Assembly: GCF_900107455.1 (NCBI RefSeq)
Contig: NZ_FNQB01000004.1
Coordinates: forward strand, 630,193 to 694,192
From: Asanoa ishikariensis
Lineage (GTDB): Bacteria; Actinomycetota; Actinomycetes; Mycobacteriales; Micromonosporaceae
Length of the DNA: 64,000 nucleotides
Direction of reading: 5' to 3'
Below the pieces are notes generated by a model. The model was given only the letters and a program-made list of their open reading frames with translations, was not told where the DNA came from and did no database searches. Both the position numbers and the translations under genes were made by a program. Positions 16,564 through 25,410 of the stretch are shown piece after piece. Within the stretch, counting starts at the first letter, position 1, and every line of letters starts with the position of its first letter.

Positions 16564-17319
16564 ATGTCTGGAACGTTGGAATCGAAGGTGCTCGTGGTGA
16601 CCGGTGGAACGCAGGGCATGGGCCTCGCGTTCGCGCGTCGCGCCGCCGCCGAAGGCGCCCGCGTGGTGATCGGTGCCCGCGACAAGGAGCGCGGCGACCA
16701 GGTGGTCGACGAGCTAAGGAGCGCGGGCGGCAGCGCCGTCTTCGTGCCGACCGACGTGACGGTCGAGGAGGAGATGGCGCGGCTGGTCGACACGGCGGTG
16801 TCGGAGTTCGGGCGGCTCGACGGCGCGTTCAACAATGCCGGCGGCGGGCCGATGGCCAGCATCCGCGAGGCTGACAGCGGGATGTGGCACCGGTCGCTCG
16901 CGCTCAACCTGACGAGCGTCTTCTACGGCCTCAAGTATCAGCTTCCCGCGATCGTCGCGGCCGGCGGCGGGGCGATCGTCAACAACGCCTCGGTGTCCGG
17001 CGTCAAGGGTGACCCGACGCAGGCCGCCTACAACGCCGCCAAGCACGGTGTCATCGGCCTGACCCGGTCGGCCGCGCTCGACGTGGCCCGCTCGGGTGTC
17101 CGGGTGAACGCCCTGGTCACCGGCCTGATCGACACGCCCATGTGGCAGGGGGTCGTCAATCGCGATCCGGTGGCCGCGGAGCGCTACCTGTCGACGCAGC
17201 CGACCGGGCGCGCCGGCACCGCCGAGGAGGTCGCGGCGCTGACCGCGTTCCTGCTCAGCGACGAGTCCGCCTTCGTCAGTGGCGCGGCCATCGCGATCGA
17301 CGGCGCCTTCAGCGCCTGA
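16564..17319 (+). CDS. SDR-family oxidoreductase
   Basis: This 251-residue classical short-chain dehydrogenase has the cofactor motif TGGTQGMG (about residues 13-20), NNAG near residue 90, catalytic Ser in NNASVSG, and YNAAK (Tyr and Lys). The Arg in GARDKERG after the second strand suggests NADP(H) preference. Such enzymes reduce or oxidise small carbonyls and alcohols. The ATG at 16564 follows GGGAGAG by 4 bases. It is controlled by the divergent TetR gene, which suggests an inducible role such as detoxification; the substrate is not known. Confidence 0.9.
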   Translation: MSGTLESKVLVVTGGTQGMGLAFARRAAAEGARVVIGARDKERGDQVVDELRSAGGSAVFVPTDVTVEEEMARLVDTAVSEFGRLDGAFNNAGGGPMASIREADSGMWHRSLALNLTSVFYGLKYQLPAIVAAGGGAIVNNASVSGVKGDPTQAAYNAAKHGVIGLTRSAALDVARSGVRVNALVTGLIDTPMWQGVVNRDPVAAERYLSTQPTGRAGTAEEVAALTAFLLSDESAFVSGAAIAIDGAFSA

Positions 17320-17328
17320 CGCACGCGA

Positions 17329-17359
17329 CGGCCCGCCACCCGTGAAGGGTGACGGGCCG
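17329..17359. terminator. Bidirectional terminator between SDR and ThuA-fusion genes
   Basis: A hairpin with 13-base arms (one internal mismatch; CGGCCCG is fully paired) and a 5-base loop begins 10 bases after the SDR stop and ends 16 bases before the stop of the convergent gene. Confidence 0.65.
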
Positions 17360-17374
17360 CCGCCTAGCGATGGG

Positions 17375-20300
17375 TCAGCCGAACTGGACCCAGTTGAGGT
17401 TGACGAGGCCGGTCGTCGGGCCGCCGGTGACGCCGCCGAAGACCAGGTAGAGCTTGTGCGGGCCGGCCGGCTGGCTGACCGCGACCGAGGTCTCGACGAA
17501 GGCGCCGTTGCCCGTCGTCGCGTTCAGGGTCGCTGTGCCCACCACCGGACCGGTCGGCGAGTCGAACCGGAGCTCGACCGTGGCCCGCGGGGTGCCCGCC
17601 GTGGCCGCCGAACCGCCCGAGTGCCGCAGTGTCACCGTCGACACCCCGCCCAGGTTGATCGGGTCGAAGGCGATGTTGTCGCCCGGGTCGATGCCGTTGA
17701 CGTGCTGGCCGCCGCCGGTGTCACCGGTGTTGCCGATCGTCACGTTGGTCTGCACCTGCGCGAACTCGGCCTGCTGCCGTGGCGTCTGGATGATCGCCTG
17801 GCCGACCGTGGTCAGCGGCGGCTGGCCGCCACCACCCAGGTCCGTGTACGACGCGCTGATGCCGCCGTAGAGATAACCGCCCGCGTGGTCGGCGCCGTCA
17901 GCGGGGGACTGCACCGTGCCCGTGCACCCGGTGGTGGAGCTGTCCGGGTGGCCGTGCGTGTCGTGGCCGAGCACGAACGTCACCACGACGCGCGAGCAGT
18001 CGATCGGACCGTCCTCAGGATCCGAGACCTCGACCGTGTACGGAATCGGGTCGCCCCAGTTGAAGAAAGTGCCCGCCAACGGCGTGGTGACCCGCACCGT
18101 CGGCGCGGTGTTGCCGACCACGATGACCGTCGTCAGGACGCCGGTCTTGCCGCTCGAGTCGGTCACTGTCAGCTTGGCCACATAGGACCCGTTCTGGGTG
18201 TACGTGAAGGACGGGTTCGGGTCGGCCGAGTCGACCGTGCCGTCGTTGGTGAAGTCCCACGCGTACGAGATGGACTCGCCCGGGTCCGGGTCGAAGGTGC
18301 CGGCCGAGGAGAAGGCGACGTTCAGTGGTGCCTGCCCGGAGGTCGGCGTCGCGGTCACCTTGACGACCGGCGACCGGGTGCCCTTCACGTAGCGGATGAC
18401 GGAGAGCTGGGCGTCCGGGTTGGCGTTGAAGAAGCCGTCACCGTACTCGAGCACGTACAGCGCGCCGTCGGGGCCGAACTGCATCTCCATCGGGTTGTCG
18501 AACAGCGTGCCGGGCAGGAACTGCTCGACGCCGTTCAGGTTGCCCTTGCCGTCCGTGCGCATCATGAACAGCTTGTCGCGGGTGAACTCGCCGAAGACGA
18601 CCGCGTTGTTGAAGTACTCCGGGAACTTCACCTGCGAGGTGCTGTCCGCGTCGTACTTGTAGATCGGGCCGCCGTGCGGTCCGACGCCGCCCGTGCCGAT
18701 CACCGGCCACTTGAAGTCGCAGGCGATGGGCGGGTTCTGCAGGTACGCGCTGCCGCACGGCGTGCGGGCCTCGTACGTGTACCAGAACTGGGGCTGCTGC
18801 ACCGCGGGAAGCACGGTCAGGCCCGTGTTGTGCCGCGAGTCGTTGACCGGCGCACCGCAGTTGAACGGCTCGCCCGACGTACGCGTCGCGAAGTCGAAGT
18901 CGAAGTAGGGCAGGCTCGGCGAGACGCACAGCGGCCAGCCGTAGTTGCCGGCCTTGTTGGCGCTGAACCACCGGCCGGTGCCCTCCGGCCCACGCGTCGG
19001 GTTGGAGACCCGCGAGTCGGGGGAGTAGTCGGCGATGTAGAGCCGGCCCGTGCTGTCGACGTCGAACCGGAACGGGTTGCGCAGACCCATCAGGAAGATC
19101 TCCGGACGGGTCTTGCTGGTGTGGTCCTGTGCCTCGGGGAACAGGTTGCCGGCCGGCGACGTGTAGGTGCCGTTCGCCTTCACCTTGATCCGCAGCACCT
19201 TGCCGCGCAGGTCGTTGGTGTTGGCCGAGGAGCGCCGGGCGTCGTAGCCGGGACCCTGGTTGGCCGAGTCGTTGATCGGCGTGAAGCCGTCCGAGCCACC
19301 GGCGTTGGTGTCGTCACCGGTGATCAGGAACAGGTTGCCCTTGCCGTCGAACTTGACCTGGCCGGCGACGTGGCAGCAGATGCCGCGGTCGACGTCGACC
19401 CGGATGATCTGCTGCTCGGAAGCCAGGTCCAGGTGCGGTGCGGGGCTGTCGACCAGCTTGAACCGGGAGAGCTGGTTGTAGCCCTTGAACTTGTCCCACG
19501 TGGTGGGGTCGGCGTTGGTGGCCGGAGCGTCGCCCTCGTTGACGCCCGGGGTGGCCGGGTTGTCGACGGGCGTGTTGAGCTGCGGCGCGTAGTAGACGTA
19601 GACCCACTTGTTGGTGGCGAAGTCCGGGTCGATCGCCAGCGTCTGCAGGCCGTCCTCGTCGTGCGAGTAGACCGGCATCGTGGTGATCACCGGGCTGGCG
19701 TTGGTCGCCGGGTCGTAGAGCCGGATCTGGCCGCCGCGGGTGTTGTGCAGCACCCGGCCGTCGGGCAGCACGGCCAGCGACATCGGCTCGCCGGGCTCGT
19801 CGTTGAGCGTGACCTTCTCGTAGTTGGCCAGCACGGTCGCGCCGCAGTCGCCCTCGACCACGCCGGACGCCCACTGGATGCCCCCGAGCAGGTGCTTCTT
19901 GTAGGCACCGGCCCGGTAGGTCTCGATCGAGTGGCCGAGGCCCGTGTAGAACGACCGGCCGCCCTGGTAGTCCTTGCACCAGCTGATCGGGTGGTCGAAG
20001 CCCATCGTGCCGCCGGTGACGCTCTTCTCGTCGACTGTGGCGAGCACGTGCGACTGGCCGCGGACGTTGGCGGTGAAGTTGTACCACTCCTCCGTCAGGG
20101 TCAGCGCGCGCGGCACCGTCTCCGTGGCCGGGTGCACCCGGTCCGCGACGTCGACATTGCCGGGCTCGACGCCGGTGACACTGGCCACCTTGGCGCCGAC
20201 GAGGGTCTGGTAGAACGGCCAGTCCGGCTCGGTCTCGGCCGCCGCGTGCACGCCGACGTAGCCGCCACCGGCCTTGATGTAGGCCTCGAACGCGCCCTGC

Positions 20301-20698
20301 TGGGTCGGGTTGAGGATGTCACCGGTGGTGTTCAGGAACACCACGGCGCGGAAGTTGGCCAGGTTCGCCGCGGTGAAGTCGGCCGCGTTCTGCGAGGCGG
20401 TGACCGTGAAGCCGTTGTCCTGGGCCAGAGCCCGGATCGTGGCCACACCGTCCTGGATGGACGGACGGCGTACGCCGGCGGTCTTCGTGAAGACCAGCAC
20501 CTTGTAGTTCTTGGGCGCCCGGGCCTCGGAACGTAGGGCGGCCGGGCCGTTCTCGGCCGCGACCAGTGGCTCGGGGGCCGTCGCGGGATCGGTTGGGCGG
20601 GGGTCCGCTATGGCGCTGGCCGGAGCCAGCGCCACGAGCGGCAGCCCGATGGTCGCCGCGGCCAGCACAGCCAGCCGTCGACGAAGGGTGGTTGGCAT
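17375..20698 (-). CDS. Secreted ThuA - glucose/sorbosone-dehydrogenase-like - PKD - CBM fusion protein
   Basis: This large protein of 1107 residues has an N-terminal signal peptide (RRRLAVLAAATIGLPLVALAPASA). Then follow a ThuA domain (about residues 70-290, with KVLVFTKTAGVRRPSI and GGYVGVHAAAETE), a PQQ-type sugar-dehydrogenase beta-propeller (about 310-720, with SLAVLPDGRVLHNTRGG and VYVYYAPQL), a PKD repeat (about 730-820) and a C-terminal CBM6-like beta-sandwich. ThuA-type domains act in keto-sugar metabolism, and the propeller family oxidises sugars. The start at 20698 follows GGAGGAAG. It lies 97 bases after the Tat-exported isomerase gene in the same direction, so extracytoplasmic oxidation of a glycan is the inferred role. 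Its electron acceptor and substrate are unknown. Confidence 0.87.
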   Translation of the reverse strand: MPTTLRRRLAVLAAATIGLPLVALAPASAIADPRPTDPATAPEPLVAAENGPAALRSEARAPKNYKVLVFTKTAGVRRPSIQDGVATIRALAQDNGFTVTASQNAADFTAANLANFRAVVFLNTTGDILNPTQQGAFEAYIKAGGGYVGVHAAAETEPDWPFYQTLVGAKVASVTGVEPGNVDVADRVHPATETVPRALTLTEEWYNFTANVRGQSHVLATVDEKSVTGGTMGFDHPISWCKDYQGGRSFYTGLGHSIETYRAGAYKKHLLGGIQWASGVVEGDCGATVLANYEKVTLNDEPGEPMSLAVLPDGRVLHNTRGGQIRLYDPATNASPVITTMPVYSHDEDGLQTLAIDPDFATNKWVYVYYAPQLNTPVDNPATPGVNEGDAPATNADPTTWDKFKGYNQLSRFKLVDSPAPHLDLASEQQIIRVDVDRGICCHVAGQVKFDGKGNLFLITGDDTNAGGSDGFTPINDSANQGPGYDARRSSANTNDLRGKVLRIKVKANGTYTSPAGNLFPEAQDHTSKTRPEIFLMGLRNPFRFDVDSTGRLYIADYSPDSRVSNPTRGPEGTGRWFSANKAGNYGWPLCVSPSLPYFDFDFATRTSGEPFNCGAPVNDSRHNTGLTVLPAVQQPQFWYTYEARTPCGSAYLQNPPIACDFKWPVIGTGGVGPHGGPIYKYDADSTSQVKFPEYFNNAVVFGEFTRDKLFMMRTDGKGNLNGVEQFLPGTLFDNPMEMQFGPDGALYVLEYGDGFFNANPDAQLSVIRYVKGTRSPVVKVTATPTSGQAPLNVAFSSAGTFDPDPGESISYAWDFTNDGTVDSADPNPSFTYTQNGSYVAKLTVTDSSGKTGVLTTVIVVGNTAPTVRVTTPLAGTFFNWGDPIPYTVEVSDPEDGPIDCSRVVVTFVLGHDTHGHPDSSTTGCTGTVQSPADGADHAGGYLYGGISASYTDLGGGGQPPLTTVGQAIIQTPRQQAEFAQVQTNVTIGNTGDTGGGQHVNGIDPGDNIAFDPINLGGVSTVTLRHSGGSAATAGTPRATVELRFDSPTGPVVGTATLNATTGNGAFVETSVAVSQPAGPHKLYLVFGGVTGGPTTGLVNLNWVQFG

Positions 20699-20795
20699 TT
20701 CTTCCTCCGGGGTGGTGGGTTGCCTTGCCTCGGAGGCCGGGCGCGCGCCGCCGCGCCCGGCCCGTTTCACAAATGAAGCGGGGTGTAGCCGAAAA

Positions 20796-21899
20796 TCAGT
20801 GGCCGCGCTTGTAGATGGTCAGCTCGGACATGTTCTGGTAGGAGATCTCCGCGAACTGCAGCGACTGGCCGGGGTTGGCCGCGCCGCCGGGTGCGCTGTC
20901 CTGCTCCCAGTTGGCGTGGCGGTAGTCAGCGTCGCCGATCGTCTCGAAGAACTGCTGGAAGTTGATGTCGCCCTCGCCGAGCGGCGTCATCTCGTACCCG
21001 TTGGCCAGCGCGTTGTTGCGATTGCCGTCCTTGGCGTGGAACAGCGGGAACCGGTCGCCGCGCGAGGCCACGTTGAGGATCGGGTCGAACAGGTCGGTGC
21101 GCTCGACGCCGCGCTTGTCGATGAACTTCTGGTGCTTGTACCGGGCCACGTACGCCCAGTAGATGTCGAGCTCGAAGAAGACGTACTTCGGGTCGGCCTT
21201 GCCGAAGAAGTACTCCAGGCGCCGCATGCCGGACGACCGGGTGGGCTTGCCGTTGGCGTCCAGCGGGCCCTCGTCGAGCAGGAACGAGTAGGCCGCGTCG
21301 TGGTTGTGCGTGTAGAGCTTCATGCCGCGCTTGCGGGCCTGCCGGCCGAGCTCGTTCCAGACGTCCGCCGCGGCGTCCCAGTCCGCGCGGTAGTTGGAGT
21401 TGGTCGGGTCGGAGCCCGTGCCGATGTGCTTCATGCCCAGCGCCTCGGCGATGTCGAGCTGCGCGGTGAAGGTGGTGGGGTTCACCGACGCGTGCGTGCC
21501 GTTGGCGATCAGCCCGTTGTCGTCGAGGATCTTGCGGATCTCCGCCGGGGTGATCTGCCGGCCGAGGATCGAGGTGTGCTGGTTGTAACCGGCGAACTCG
21601 ACCTCCTTGTAGCCGAGCTCGGCGATCCGGGCCAGGACCCGCTCGAAGCCGTAGGGCACGCCGCTGTCGTCCGGCGCCGCCGAGATCCGGTCCCGCACCG
21701 AGTAGAGGATGATGCCACGCCGCTTCTCCGGGATCAGCTCCTCGGAGTGCAGGCCCCGGGTGCCGATGGCGGGCGTGCTGGTGGACAGCACGGGCAGTCC
21801 GGCGGCACCGATCGCGGCGCCGGCGGCGGCTGAGGCCTTCAGGATGTTGCGCCGGGTCAGGCGGCGGCGCTCGGCGGGGTCCATCGGAGTTTCGGTCAT
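20796..21899 (-). CDS. Tat-exported sugar phosphate isomerase/epimerase-like protein
   Basis: This 367-residue protein has a twin-arginine signal (LTRRNILKASAAAGAAIGAAG, about residues 13-33) followed by an AP-endonuclease-2/xylose-isomerase-like TIM barrel. Barrel landmarks are GYKEVEFAGY, LYTHNHDAAYSF and FELDIYWAYVA, with His, Glu and Asp residues suited to a divalent metal. Exported members act on free or glycosidic sugars rather than phosphates, and relatives cleave or isomerise 3-keto-glycosides; that is family knowledge, not shown here. A longer frame exists to 22025, but the ATG at 21899 follows GAGAGGA and gives a normal Tat signal. A LacI-type box lies upstream. Confidence 0.85.
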   Translation of the reverse strand: MTETPMDPAERRRLTRRNILKASAAAGAAIGAAGLPVLSTSTPAIGTRGLHSEELIPEKRRGIILYSVRDRISAAPDDSGVPYGFERVLARIAELGYKEVEFAGYNQHTSILGRQITPAEIRKILDDNGLIANGTHASVNPTTFTAQLDIAEALGMKHIGTGSDPTNSNYRADWDAAADVWNELGRQARKRGMKLYTHNHDAAYSFLLDEGPLDANGKPTRSSGMRRLEYFFGKADPKYVFFELDIYWAYVARYKHQKFIDKRGVERTDLFDPILNVASRGDRFPLFHAKDGNRNNALANGYEMTPLGEGDINFQQFFETIGDADYRHANWEQDSAPGGAANPGQSLQFAEISYQNMSELTIYKRGH

Positions 21900-21970
21900 C
21901 GTCGTCCGTCCTCTCGGCGGCAGGGTCTGCCGCCAACTGCGCGCCGGCAGGTGAAGCCGTCGCGGGGGGA

Positions 21971-22025
21971 TGAATCGATTCAGGCGCCGCCGATGCGCCT
22001 GTACAGGCGTGGTCAGATCTGACAA
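21971..22025 (-). promoter_or_regulatory. Promoter with LacI-type operator for the Tat-isomerase gene
   Basis: TTGTCA (minus strand, 22020-22025) and TACAGG (21998-22003) with a 16-base spacer form a plausible promoter. A perfect 12-base palindrome TGAATCGATTCA lies just downstream at 21971-21982, identical to the box in front of the alpha-rhamnosidase gene. A second perfect palindrome, GTCAGATCTGAC (22012-22023), overlaps the -35. Confidence 0.6.
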
Positions 22026-22300
22026 GGGGCAGGTGCCGCGGTGCCACGCGCGGCGGGCGACCGGCTCTGGGATGACCGGGCGTCCCGTGGTGTGTCCTGT
22101 GTGTTACGGGAGACGATAATGTCAGTCGATGGCAAAAGATAGATGGTTGCGAACGAAAGTTCTTTGTAGATCACCGGAACTTTTGCACGATCGGCAGAAA
22201 GCCGTGCCGCAACGAAACTGAACTCACGCTAGTGAATATTTACGCAGGTCGTCAAGGATGTTTGCGCCATCGCAACGTGTTCGCATAGCGAACGACCCGT
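22026..22300. other. AT-richer gene-free stretch with inverted repeats
   Basis: No gene is seen between the promoter above and the mannonate dehydratase stop. The part around 22100-22260 is clearly less GC-rich than its surroundings. It holds AAAGTTC/GAACTTT arms (22156-22162 and 22177-22183) and GTTCGC-ATA-GCGAAC (22279-22293). The latter may end the operon on the minus strand; the former could be a distal regulator site. Also present is CGATGGCAA near 22127, a word shared with the LacI/ABC intergenic region at 29.4 kb. Confidence 0.4.
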
Positions 22301-23509
22301 TCACCAGCTGTGCAGGGTGCCGTCTTCGAGGCGGTTGACCGGCAGCGCGGCGGGTCGGTAGGGGAACGCGGCGGCCAGGTCCTCGTCGATGTCGACGCCC
22401 AGGCCGGGCTCCTCCGACGGGTGCAGGTAGCCGTCGGCGAAGTGGTAGCCGTGCGGGAACACCGCGTCGGTCTCCGCCGTGTGTCGCATGTACTCCTGCA
22501 AACCGAAGTTCGGGATCGCTACGTCGAGGTGCAGCGCCGCGGACATGCACACCGGCGACAGGTCCGTCGCGCCGTGCGAGCCGCTGCGCACCTGGTAGAG
22601 CGCGGCCAGGTCGAAGATCCGGCGAAGGTGGGTGATGCCGCCGGCGTGCACGACGGTGGCCCGGATGTAGTCGATGAGCTGCTCGGTGATGAGCTGCTGG
22701 CAGTCCCAGATGCCACTGAAGATCTCGCCGATGGCGATCGGTGTCGTGGTGTGCTGGCGAATCAACCGCAGGCTGTCCTGAAGCTCGGCCGGCGTCGGGT
22801 CTTCCATCCAGGTCAGCGCGTACGGCTCCAGGCTCTTGCCGAGCCGGCCCGCCTCGATCGGGGTCAGCCGGTGGTGCACGTCGTGCAACAGCCGCAGGTT
22901 CGGACCGAACTCGTCACGGACCTGGGCGAACACGCCCGGCGTGTGGGCCAGATAGCGCTCGGTCGACCAGACCGCCTCGGTCGGCACCGCCGCGTCGGCC
23001 GGCTCGTAGAACATCTTGTCGCCGCTGACGCCGTACGTGGTGGCCAGCCCCGGTACCCCCGCCTGCACCCGCACGGCCTTGTAGCCGAGGTCGACATAAC
23101 GGGCGACCTCGGCCAGCACGCCCTCGACGGTCTCGGCGTTGGCGTGCCCGTACACCGTCACGCCCTCTCGGCTGCGACCGCCGAGCAACTGGTAGACCGG
23201 CATGCCGGCGGCCTTGCCCTTGATGTCCCAGAGTGCCGTGTCGACCGCCGCGATCGCGGTCATCGTCACCGGCCCGCGTCGCCAGTAGGCACCCTTGTAG
23301 AGGTAGTTCCAGGTGTCCTCGATCCGGGACGCGTCGCGGCCGATCAGGGCGGGCACCACGTGGTCGCGCAGGTAACTGGCCACCGCCAGCTCACGCCCGT
23401 TGAGCGTGGCGTCGCCGACGCCGGTGAGGCCGTCGTCGGTGACCAGCTTGAGGGTGACGAAGTTGCGACCGGGGCAGGTGACGATCACCCGCGCGTCGAC
23501 GATCTTCAC
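22301..23509 (-). CDS. manD: D-mannonate dehydratase (enolase superfamily)
   Basis: This 402-residue protein matches the ManD subgroup: [22 protein letters not shown] at the N-terminal capping domain and [12 protein letters not shown] with the loop Arg/Tyr. The barrel metal ligands appear as LLHDVHHR (Asp), WMEDPTPAE (Glu) and IGEIF (Glu), with a late [14 protein letters not shown] strand. The family dehydrates D-mannonate to 2-keto-3-deoxygluconate; some members act weakly or on gluconate. It is the last gene of the seven-gene operon and lies 15 bases after the epimerase gene. Mannonate could derive from a uronic acid, but no uxaC or kdgK is in view. Confidence 0.87.
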   Translation of the reverse strand: MKIVDARVIVTCPGRNFVTLKLVTDDGLTGVGDATLNGRELAVASYLRDHVVPALIGRDASRIEDTWNYLYKGAYWRRGPVTMTAIAAVDTALWDIKGKAAGMPVYQLLGGRSREGVTVYGHANAETVEGVLAEVARYVDLGYKAVRVQAGVPGLATTYGVSGDKMFYEPADAAVPTEAVWSTERYLAHTPGVFAQVRDEFGPNLRLLHDVHHRLTPIEAGRLGKSLEPYALTWMEDPTPAELQDSLRLIRQHTTTPIAIGEIFSGIWDCQQLITEQLIDYIRATVVHAGGITHLRRIFDLAALYQVRSGSHGATDLSPVCMSAALHLDVAIPNFGLQEYMRHTAETDAVFPHGYHFADGYLHPSEEPGLGVDIDEDLAAAFPYRPAALPVNRLEDGTLHSW

Positions 23510-23524
23510 GGCTGCCTCCGTGGG

Positions 23525-24364
23525 TCAACCCGCGAGGGTACGCAGGTAGGCGAGGTTGTCCCGGGTGCGCTCCGCCAGCGGTAGCGCCGTCGAGAAGTCT
23601 TCCACGGTCACCCAGCCGTCGTAACCGACCTCCCGCAGCGCGGTGAAGTACGCCCCGAGGTCGGCCTGCCCTTCGCGCAGCGGCGCCCAGTCCGCCGCCC
23701 ATGCGGTCGACCCGTCAGCCCGAGTGCCGACCGGCCGCCAGGCGACGTTCTTGACGTGCACGTGCGCGAGGTACGGCCCGAGCAGCTCGAACGCCGCCCG
23801 GTGCTCCTCGTGCCCCTCGATGACGAGGTTGCCGACGTCGTGGATGACCGCTACGTGGCCCGGGTCCAACCCTTCGACCAGGCGCAGCGCGGCCGACGCG
23901 GACGCGGCGATGGTGCCGTGGTGGAGCTCGACCAGCGCCGTGACGCCGTGCGTCGCCGCCCGCTGCGCGGCCCACGCCAGGTCGTCCCGGGTCGTCGCGA
24001 ACAGGTCCGGGTACGGCGCCATGCCCAGTTTGGGCATGGTCACCCGGACCCGACCGGCGCCGAGCGCCGCGGTCGCCGCCAGCACACGTTCGATGCCGTC
24101 GTGGTCACTGGCGGGCACGTACGCGCCGACGCCCGAGAAGTCGAGCCCGGCCGCTCGGGTGATCCGGGAGATCTCCGGCAGGCTCTCCTCCAGCCCGCGC
24201 AGCGGCCAGGTGGCCCGGTTGCCGGCCCAGAAGCCCGGCACCTCGGCGTCGTCCTGGTCGGTCACCCGCCACTCGACCCCGTCCCAGCCCTGCGCGGCCA
24301 GCTCCCGGGCGGCCTCCTCGGGCGTCCATTGTGGTGTGGAGGCGGTGAACACCGAGAACCGCAT
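23525..24364 (-). CDS. Sugar phosphate isomerase/epimerase (TIM barrel) 1
   Basis: This 279-residue cytoplasmic AP-endonuclease-2-type barrel starts RFSVFTASTPQWTPEEAA. Metal-site residues appear in ALVELHHGTI (Glu, His), AVIHDVGN (Asp, His) and LAHVHVKNVAWRP (His). Family members epimerise or isomerise sugars, or cleave keto-glycosides when next to Gfo/Idh oxidoreductases. The start codon overlaps the stop of the Gfo/Idh gene (TGATG). The exact reaction is unknown. Confidence 0.82.
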   Translation of the reverse strand: MRFSVFTASTPQWTPEEAARELAAQGWDGVEWRVTDQDDAEVPGFWAGNRATWPLRGLEESLPEISRITRAAGLDFSGVGAYVPASDHDGIERVLAATAALGAGRVRVTMPKLGMAPYPDLFATTRDDLAWAAQRAATHGVTALVELHHGTIAASASAALRLVEGLDPGHVAVIHDVGNLVIEGHEEHRAAFELLGPYLAHVHVKNVAWRPVGTRADGSTAWAADWAPLREGQADLGAYFTALREVGYDGWVTVEDFSTALPLAERTRDNLAYLRTLAG

Positions 24365-25410
24365 CAGGAGACCTCCGCGACCTTGACGGGGCGGCCGAGC
24401 GTGGCCGACAGGTACACCGCGTGCACGACCGCGACCGCGAGCAACCCGTCGCGCAGCCCGACCCCGGGTGGCCGCCCCCCGTCGATGGCGGCCACCACGT
24501 CGTCGTACTGGCGCAGATGGCCGAGTACGAAGCTGTCCGGCGGTTTCGGCGCCCCGCGCAGCTCACTGACCGGCACCGCGTCGGAGGCCCTGGCCGGCCC
24601 CGCACCGGCGTGCAGGTACTCGAGCTGGTCGTCGTGGATGACCGCTGAACCGTCGGTGCCGTGGAGCTGGAGCCGCACCCCGATGCCAGGACGGCCGGCG
24701 GTGGTGGCGTGCAGCGTGGCCAGCGCGCCGGACGCGAACCGCAGCGTCGCCACGGCGACGTCCTCCACCTCGATGTCCTCGTGCGCCAGCCGGGCTGTGT
24801 ACGCGAACACCTCGACCGGCTCGCCGAGCAGCCACAGCAGCAGGTCGACGGTGTGCACGCCCTGGTTCATCAGCGCGCCACCGCCGTCCAGGGCCTGGGT
24901 GCCGCGCCAGGCGGCCGAGTCGTAGTAGGCCTGCGCCCGCCACCATGGCACGGACGCGACCGCGGAGGTGAGGCGACCGAGCCCGCCGCCGTGCGCAGCC
25001 GCGGCGACCGCGACGCTGGCCGGGTCGAACCGGTGCTGACTGACCACGGAGGCGACCAGCCCACGCGCGGCGAACTCGTCGGCGCGGTCGGCGAGCCGGC
25101 GGGCCGGTCCGACCGCGGCGTCGAGCGGCTTCTCGACGAGCACGTGCGCGCCGGCGGCCAGCGCCTGCTCGGCGAGCTCGGCGTGCAGCCCCGACGGCGT
25201 GCAGACGGTGACCAGCCCACCCGGGGTCAGCGCCTCGGCGAGGTCGGCGAACGGCTCGGCGCCGCCCGCGCGGGCCGCGAGTCGCTCCCTGGCGACCGGG
25301 TCGGTGTCGACGACCGCGGCGACGTGCAGTCGGGGATGCCGGAGCACGGCGTCAGCGTGGGTCTCGCCGATGATGCCGGCACCGACGACGGTGACGGGGA
25401 TGGTGGTCAT
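24364..25410 (-). CDS. Gfo/Idh/MocA-family oxidoreductase
   Basis: This 348-residue NAD(P)-dependent dehydrogenase has the Rossmann motif VVGAGIIGETHADAVLRHP (about residues 7-25), the conserved EKPLDAAVG (Lys of the EKP motif) and the GxxxNQGVHTVDLLLWLLGEP helix typical of the C-terminal domain. Such enzymes oxidise sugar hydroxyls, often at C3. Its position between two isomerase/epimerase genes, with four-base overlaps, suggests successive steps of oxidation and lysis or epimerisation of a sugar or glycoside. Confidence 0.87.
   Translation of the reverse strand: MTTIPVTVVGAGIIGETHADAVLRHPRLHVAAVVDTDPVARERLAARAGGAEPFADLAEALTPGGLVTVCTPSGLHAELAEQALAAGAHVLVEKPLDAAVGPARRLADRADEFAARGLVASVVSQHRFDPASVAVAAAAHGGGLGRLTSAVASVPWWRAQAYYDSAAWRGTQALDGGGALMNQGVHTVDLLLWLLGEPVEVFAYTARLAHEDIEVEDVAVATLRFASGALATLHATTAGRPGIGVRLQLHGTDGSAVIHDDQLEYLHAGAGPARASDAVPVSELRGAPKPPDSFVLGHLRQYDDVVAAIDGGRPPGVGLRDGLLAVAVVHAVYLSATLGRPVKVAEVS

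Noticed and set aside
17279-20536. Long open frame on the plus strand opposite the ThuA fusion gene (over 1000 codons)
   Set aside because: Its product is Arg/Val/Asp-rich with no domain, while the opposite strand has a signal peptide and clear domains. It is an antisense shadow of GC-rich codon bias.
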